A stretch of 48,773 bases of DNA, from NCBI RefSeq assembly GCF_035712445.1, contig NZ_DASTAT010000047.1, forward strand, positions 1 through 48,773. The letters run 5' to 3'. Each line of letters opens with the position of its first letter. Positions within the stretch are counted from its first letter, which is position 1. The notes below the pieces were generated by a model, which saw only the letters and a program-made list of their open reading frames with translations, did not search any database and was not told the DNA's origin. Below are positions 44,447 through 48,773 of the stretch, in pieces. Source of the stretch: Oligoflexus sp. Lineage in GTDB: Bacteria > Bdellovibrionota_B > Oligoflexia > Oligoflexales > Oligoflexaceae. The translations under genes were made by a program, and so were the position numbers.

Positions 44447-45549
44447 AGTTATCTCATATTCCCGGCGCTGCATTAGCACTCGGCTTGGCTATCCCTGGGC
44501 TATCGCAGACACATGATCATAATTCGCAAAAAGAAAAAGTTTCGGAAACAAAGCCTAACGCTAAGCCTGAAGCTGCGGAAGCCTGTACACCCGAGCACGC
44601 TGCGATGGGGCATTGCACGCCTAAAGAACCGGCACACTCAGCAGCAGGCAAGCATCACGAGGCTGGAGCTGTTAAGCAGTCGGATAAGGCGTCACCACCA
44701 GACGATCCCGATTGTCCCCCAGAACATGCAGCTATGGGGCATTGTACTCCGAAGAAACCTATTGCCGCTTCTCAAGCTAACGGCACTGCGACAGGTACCG
44801 ATCTACCCGCGGGAAATGCTCCAGCACCCGAAGCTCCGGAAGTCAACTATGCTGATAAGGTCTGGGGCAAAGAGGCTATGGCTCCGGTCCGAGCGAATAT
44901 GTACAACGAGCACGGCGGTATGATCTCGTCGATGTTCCTACTTGACCTTGCTGCGGCTCGCTTCCGTGACGGCGAAGATGGCTATCAATGGGACGCTGAA
45001 GCTTGGCTCGGCGGTGATCTCAATCGTATCGTTATCAAATCAGAGGGCGAGAGCTACAGTGATGAGGAAGTAGAGGAAGCTGAAGTACAAGCAATCTATA
45101 GCCGAGCCATTGGCCCGTATTTTGACTTTCAAGCGGGAGTCAGGCATGACGTCCGGCCTGAACCCTCAAGGACCTATCTTGCATTAGGTTTTGAAGGTCT
45201 TGCACCCTACTGGACTGAGGTCGAGGGAACGCTTTTCATTTCAGACGAAGGTGATCTTTTTGCAAGATTCGAAGGGCGTTATGATCAGCTCATTACTCAG
45301 AAATTTGTTCTTGAGACGGGTGGCGAGATCAATCTTTCTGCTCAAGACGTGGAAGACGAGGCAATAGGTTCGGGACTTGTCGATGCCGAGTTTAGTTTAC
45401 GACTTCGTTACGAGATAGAACGCGAGATCGCTCCCTACTTTGGAGTATCCTGGAAGAGTACGTTTGGCGAAACAGCGAGTCTTGCTCGTGCCAACGGCGA
45501 AGGCAAGGACCATTCCAGTCTGCTTGTAGGCCTTCGTCTTTGGATGTAA
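44443..45549 (+). CDS. copB: Copper resistance protein B (outer membrane)
   Basis: The 368-residue protein has a signal peptide (about 1-22). A long His/Met/Pro/Lys-rich region (23-140) holds two copies of Cys-(Thr/Pro)-Pro-Glu-His-Ala-Ala-Met-Gly-His-Cys. The C-terminal CopB/PcoB domain (about 145-368) alternates short beta strands and ends in Leu-Arg-Leu-Trp-Met, as outer-membrane barrels do. CopB proteins are thought to bind or pass copper at the outer membrane together with the CopA oxidase. The ATGA overlap with the oxidase gene shows a two-gene operon. Confidence 0.92.
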   Translation: MKLSHIPGAALALGLAIPGLSQTHDHNSQKEKVSETKPNAKPEAAEACTPEHAAMGHCTPKEPAHSAAGKHHEAGAVKQSDKASPPDDPDCPPEHAAMGHCTPKKPIAASQANGTATGTDLPAGNAPAPEAPEVNYADKVWGKEAMAPVRANMYNEHGGMISSMFLLDLAAARFRDGEDGYQWDAEAWLGGDLNRIVIKSEGESYSDEEVEEAEVQAIYSRAIGPYFDFQAGVRHDVRPEPSRTYLALGFEGLAPYWTEVEGTLFISDEGDLFARFEGRYDQLITQKFVLETGGEINLSAQDVEDEAIGSGLVDAEFSLRLRYEIEREIAPYFGVSWKSTFGETASLARANGEGKDHSSLLVGLRLWM

Positions 45550-45738
45550 TTTTTTATAAGTAATTGGCGGTGGATCCTAAAACGCCTGGGTGTCGGATGG
45601 TTTTGATTGGTAGCTGCGATGGGTCCTTGTTGCATGACACTCGGTTTTGGGAAGATTTTTACCGTGGAGACGAGCATAGCCTCACGGACATCAGCAAGGA
45701 ATTTTTCCTGATTTCGAAGCGCCTCTCATGGAGTTTTT

Positions 45739-47991
45739 ATGCTTAAGGATGCCAATGACAAGAATTCAAGAGTTCACCATAATCATCAGCACCAGGCTCA
45801 CTCCATGCGCCAGGGAAAAGGCCCTCCGGCCAAACTGGAATCTGCAAAATCAACAGAGTCTTCAACTCAATCAAATCAGACTATATATACCTGCCCCATG
45901 CATCCGGAAGTCAGGCAGAACGGGCCAGGCCACTGCCCGATTTGTGGAATGGCACTGGAGCCGCTTCTTCCCGGTACCGAGGACAATGCCGAGCTCAAGG
46001 ATATGTCCCGCCGGTTCTGGATTTCTGCAGTTCTGACCATTCCCTTGCTGTTCCTTGCCATGGGGGACATGCTTCCGGGACAGCCTGTTTCAGCCCTCAT
46101 AACGCCCCAGGGAAGGGCTATCTGGGAGCTTATTCTGGCTACACCTGTCTGTATCTGGGCCGCTTGGCCCTTTTATTATCGCGGCTGGGACTCGATCGTG
46201 AGACGACATCTGAACATGTTCACCCTCATCGCTTTGGGGGTAAGCGTGGCTTATATTTACAGTGTCGTTGCCGTGCTTGCTCCGGATGTGTTTCCTCCTT
46301 CATTTCGCGATCACAGCGGACACGTATCCGTCTACTTTGAAGCTGCAGCTGTCATTGTTACGCTGATACTACTCGGGCAGGTGCTGGAGCTTAAAGCACG
46401 GAGTCAGACGGGTTCAGCCATTCAAAAGCTTCTCGGTCTGGCTCCTACCGTTGCGCATCTCATGGATTCAGATGGGAACGAAAAGGATGTCCCACTGGAT
46501 CAGGTGAAAGTGGGCGACAAGCTGAGAGTCAGGCCAGGTGAAAAGATTCCCGTCGACGGCTCTGTCGTTGAAGGGAAAAGCTCCGTGGATGAATCCATGA
46601 TCACAGGTGAGCCAGTTCCGGTTGAGAAGGTGCCAGGATCCAAAGTGGTAGGCGCCACTATCAACGGAACCGGTTCCATCATATTCATCGCAGAAAAGGT
46701 GGGCTCGGATACACTGCTCGCGCGGATTGTGCATATGGTGGCTGAAGCTCAGCGCAGTCGGGCTCCCATCCAGAACATGGCAGATAAGGTTTCCGGCTAT
46801 TTTGTGCCGATTGTCATCCTCCTGGCAATCGTAACGGCGATTGTTTGGGCTTTGGTAGGGCCTGATCCGAAAATGGCCCATGCCCTGGTCAATGCTATTG
46901 CAGTGCTGATCATTGCTTGTCCCTGTGCCCTTGGGCTGGCAACGCCGATGTCGATCATGGTGGCCACCGGTCGCGGTGCAAACCTGGGAATTTTGTTTAG
47001 AAACGCAGCCGCTATCGAGCTGATGGAAAAAGTCGACACGCTTGTCGTTGATAAAACGGGAACATTGACTCTGGGTAAACCTAAACTCGCTCAGGTTATA
47101 ACGGTCAGTGAATTCGATGAGAAAAAATTTCTCCTCCTGGTGGCCTCTCTGGAAAAGAGCAGTGAACATCCGCTGGCCTCAGCAATAGTCGAAGGGGCTC
47201 GGGAAAGAGGCATTCAGACAGTTCCGGTAACGGACTTCGAGTCCATCACCGGTAAAGGGGTGCGCGGGAAGGTCAATGCAGTGGAAGTGGCTCTTGGCAG
47301 CCGCTCCATGATGGATTCGCTCGGCCTCTCCCTGGATGAGCTTTGGCCAAAGGCTGAATCTCTGCGCGAGGAAGGTCAGACTGTAATGTTCGCAGCTATC
47401 GAAGGGAGGCTCGCAGGCTTGATAAGCGTGGCTGACCCAATCAAGGAATCCGCGCAAATAGCGGTTAAACAAATGCAGGAGGCCGGCGTCCGCGTGATCA
47501 TGCTCAGCGGCGACAGCCGGACCACGGCTCAGGCTGTTGGCCGCAAGCTGGGGCTTGACGATGTAGTAGCCGAGGTTATGCCTCACCAAAAAGTCGAATA
47601 CGTCGCACAATTGCAGGAAAAGGGCCAAATTGTAGCCATGGCAGGTGATGGGATCAATGATGCTCCCGCTTTGGCCAAGGCTCATATCGGAATCGCCATG
47701 GGCACAGGGACAGATGTGGCCATGGAAAGCGCTGGCGTGACGCTCGTGAAGGGCGATCTTATGGGGATAGTGAAAGCCAGAAAGCTCAGCCAGTCCACGA
47801 TCAGGAATATAAAGCAAAATCTCTTCTTTGCTTTTGCTTATAATGTGGCTGGAATCCCTGTGGCGGCCGGAGTGCTCTATCCAGTCTTCCATTTACTCCT
47901 GAATCCCATGATCGCGGCAGGGGCCATGAGCTTGAGCTCGGTCTCAGTAATTGTGAATGCATTGCGCTTAAAGTATGAAAAGATCAACTGA
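45739..47991 (+). CDS. Second copper-type P1B ATPase with N-terminal HMBD module
   Basis: The 750-residue pump starts at ATG 45739 with GGAG 7 bases upstream. Instead of HMA domains it has a His-rich start (His13, His14, His16, His18, His21) and the heavy-metal-binding module Tyr-Thr-Cys-Pro-Met-His-Pro followed by Gly-His-Cys-Pro-Ile-Cys-Gly-Met (50-71). The pump core has Cys394-Pro-Cys396 in the membrane, Thr-Gly-Glu-Pro, Asp438-Lys-Thr-Gly-Thr, Glu-His-Pro and Gly-Asp-Gly-Ile-Asn-Asp. It is a Cu (or Cu/Ag) exporter, similar to SilP or CopA-like pumps found beside oxidase and CopB genes. It begins 189 bases after copB. Confidence 0.93.
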   Translation: MLKDANDKNSRVHHNHQHQAHSMRQGKGPPAKLESAKSTESSTQSNQTIYTCPMHPEVRQNGPGHCPICGMALEPLLPGTEDNAELKDMSRRFWISAVLTIPLLFLAMGDMLPGQPVSALITPQGRAIWELILATPVCIWAAWPFYYRGWDSIVRRHLNMFTLIALGVSVAYIYSVVAVLAPDVFPPSFRDHSGHVSVYFEAAAVIVTLILLGQVLELKARSQTGSAIQKLLGLAPTVAHLMDSDGNEKDVPLDQVKVGDKLRVRPGEKIPVDGSVVEGKSSVDESMITGEPVPVEKVPGSKVVGATINGTGSIIFIAEKVGSDTLLARIVHMVAEAQRSRAPIQNMADKVSGYFVPIVILLAIVTAIVWALVGPDPKMAHALVNAIAVLIIACPCALGLATPMSIMVATGRGANLGILFRNAAAIELMEKVDTLVVDKTGTLTLGKPKLAQVITVSEFDEKKFLLLVASLEKSSEHPLASAIVEGARERGIQTVPVTDFESITGKGVRGKVNAVEVALGSRSMMDSLGLSLDELWPKAESLREEGQTVMFAAIEGRLAGLISVADPIKESAQIAVKQMQEAGVRVIMLSGDSRTTAQAVGRKLGLDDVVAEVMPHQKVEYVAQLQEKGQIVAMAGDGINDAPALAKAHIGIAMGTGTDVAMESAGVTLVKGDLMGIVKARKLSQSTIRNIKQNLFFAFAYNVAGIPVAAGVLYPVFHLLLNPMIAAGAMSLSSVSVIVNALRLKYEKIN

Positions 47992-48123
47992 AGGCAGAGG
48001 GCCAGGCACCTGTTGAGGGTTTAACAGGTCGCCTCAAGCTTTGATAGTCAACATCTGTCAAGGTCAGTCCAGAAATGATTCAATTGCTTTCAGCTTCCAC
48101 AGGGTTTATGTCTACCGCCTATA

Positions 48124-48234
48124 TCATGGGTTTTCAGTCTGTGATTGACCATCGCACTGTGGACAAGGTCCTGTGGATCCCCAGATAGCCGTCGAAAGTT
48201 TTTCACAGTCAGGGCACGTCGCAGAGATTTCCAT
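48124..48234 (-). CDS. Possible 36-residue zinc-ribbon peptide
   Basis: Read on the minus strand from ATG 48234, the frame has two CPxC knuckles (Cys-Pro-Asp-Cys and Cys-Pro-Gln-Cys) separated by 15 residues, a classic small zinc ribbon. It is in frame with about 14 more upstream codons before a stop. There is no clear ribosome site, and it lies next to transposase debris, so it may be a remnant of a larger protein. Confidence 0.25.
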   Translation of the reverse strand: MEISATCPDCEKLSTAIWGSTGPCPQCDGQSQTENP

Positions 48235-48299
48235 CTGTTTCAGAATTGCAAAAATCTTGATTTGTCGCGATGACTAGAACCTATTTCTAAACCCTCGTT

Positions 48300-48556
48300 A
48301 ACGTAATCATAGCACTTTCCGCAGGGGGTCCCATCTGCGGATCACTTTTTCAAGCGGCGCCATACAGCAGAAGAACTTCCAGATCTTGACGGTAGCTCGC
48401 TCCACGGCGTACCGGTCCTGAGTATCCATAGAATGCCCTCAAAGCACTTGCGACTGCTTGCTGGCGGTCGACCGCCAAGTGAAGACCTCTTTTTGTGCAG
48501 TGCAGATGCGGTTCAATTTTGGCCCACTGCTCATCCGTAAGCTTGCGCCACCTATC
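48300..48556 (-). pseudogene. Decayed IS5-family (DUF4096-type) transposase fragment
   Basis: On the minus strand the N-terminal IS5-type pattern Leu-Thr-Asp-Glu-Gln-Trp-Ala-Lys-Ile-Glu-Pro appears near 48545-48510. After a frame change around 48460 it continues as Phe-Glu-Gly-Ile-Leu-Trp-Ile-Leu-Arg-Thr-Gly-Thr-Pro-Trp, then Val-Trp-Arg-Arg-Leu-Lys-Lys. There an expected Trp codon is TGA, and the frame is lost again within 20 bases. Only the N-terminal DUF4096 part survives. The DDE catalytic half and inverted repeats are not seen, so this is an inactive relic. Confidence 0.75.
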
Positions 48557-48668
48557 AATCCCTTTGCGAAAGATAAGTGGCGAGATACTATATGAAAAAT
48601 TTCGGTTTAGAAATGACTTCTAGTAGCCGATCCCTATCCAGGCAGCCATGCGAGCCAAGAGGAGCAAT

Positions 48669-48773
48669 AGTGAAGGTTCTTAGACTTTCTCGGCGAGTCG
48701 TATATGCTCTAGCTGTGACGTTTTTCGGCTGTGGTAAGGCTGAGAATAAGGACTTGTCGTTACCCGAAAGGTT
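48669..48773 (+). CDS. Second copy of the predicted lipoprotein (cut by window end)
   Basis: A GTG start at 48669 with AGAGGAGC 6 bases upstream opens a frame of 35 codons to the window edge. The N terminus is a lipoprotein signal ending Phe-Phe-Gly-Cys (Cys21), followed by Gly-Lys and Lys-Asp-Leu-Ser-Leu-Pro-Glu-Arg. It aligns without gaps from the lipobox onward with the protein encoded at 37522, with Cys at the same residue number. The upstream DNA is also similar, so the two are duplicated genes on either side of the copper cluster. Confidence 0.72.

Larger units (their letters stand above)
47992..48668. other. 677-base gap with mobile-element debris between the copper island and second lipoprotein gene
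   Basis: There is no full-length gene. It contains an inverted repeat ACCTGTT/AACAGGT (48008-48029, no T tract), a possible 36-residue zinc-ribbon frame (48124-48234, minus strand) and a decayed IS5-type transposase (about 48300-48556, minus strand). The last 45 bases resemble those before the lipoprotein gene at 37522. Confidence 0.6.

Noticed and set aside
1..48773. CRISPR arrays, rRNA genes, prophage or intact insertion sequences
   Set aside because: No short spaced direct repeats, rRNA-like segments, phage structural genes or complete transposases were seen; the only tandem repeats are in the coding part of the GH26 gene.

Overview
The window looks like chromosome of a Gram-negative bacterium of moderately high GC. 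It encodes several lipoproteins, a Tat-exported multicopper oxidase, a predicted outer-membrane CopB, and large PAS-rich sensor kinases. An Oligoflexia/Bdellovibrionota or other delta-proteobacterium-like host would fit this mixture, but that is inference from gene content and not a phylogenetic result.

Bases 1 to about 3.2 kb hold a partial RNA m5C methyltransferase, an AIM24-family gene, tRNA-Ala(UGC) with a good terminator, and a PAS hybrid histidine kinase. From 3.9 to 13.6 kb come a lipoprotein, the RadD repair helicase, an aldo/keto reductase, a CcmI-like periplasmic protein, the NHEJ pair ku-ligD (the stop of ku abuts the start of ligD), a metallophosphoesterase and a secreted DUF1036-like protein. 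From 14 to 20.7 kb there is a 1312-residue hybrid kinase with five PAS domains, followed by a TPR/HPt/CheA-like ATPase protein that could be its phosphorelay partner.

From 20.7 to 31 kb there are mostly single metabolic or envelope genes: a quinone-oxidoreductase-like MDR enzyme, a YkgJ protein, thioredoxin, a GH26 mannanase-like lipoprotein with eight Asp/Gly/Trp-rich C-terminal repeats, a MarR regulator, a ClC channel with CBS domains, an SDR and an SRPBCC protein. From 31 to 37.2 kb there is a coherent cluster: a LysR regulator divergent from pirin, and facing them an operon of isochorismatase-like hydrolase, XapX, YtcJ-type amidohydrolase, and an MFS exporter with a C-terminal monooxygenase-like domain. 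This looks like a stress or xenobiotic detoxification module.

From 37.5 kb to the end there is a copper-resistance island: a CopZ-like chaperone behind CueR-type operators, CopA ATPase, a ferredoxin and a ferredoxin reductase that look like one ancestral protein split by a frame change, a haem_bd-like protein, multicopper oxidase, CopB, and a second Cu ATPase with a different N-terminal metal-binding module. The island is bracketed by two paralogous lipoprotein genes (37522 and 48669, the latter cut by the window end), and a decayed IS5-type transposase lies beside the second copy. This suggests the block was acquired or inserted between duplicated sequences.

No CRISPR array, rRNA, phage or intact IS was seen. 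The most notable unexplained items are the split ferredoxin-reductase inside a copper operon, the metal-binding-like motif shared by the oxidase and CopB, and the paralog-bracketed island.
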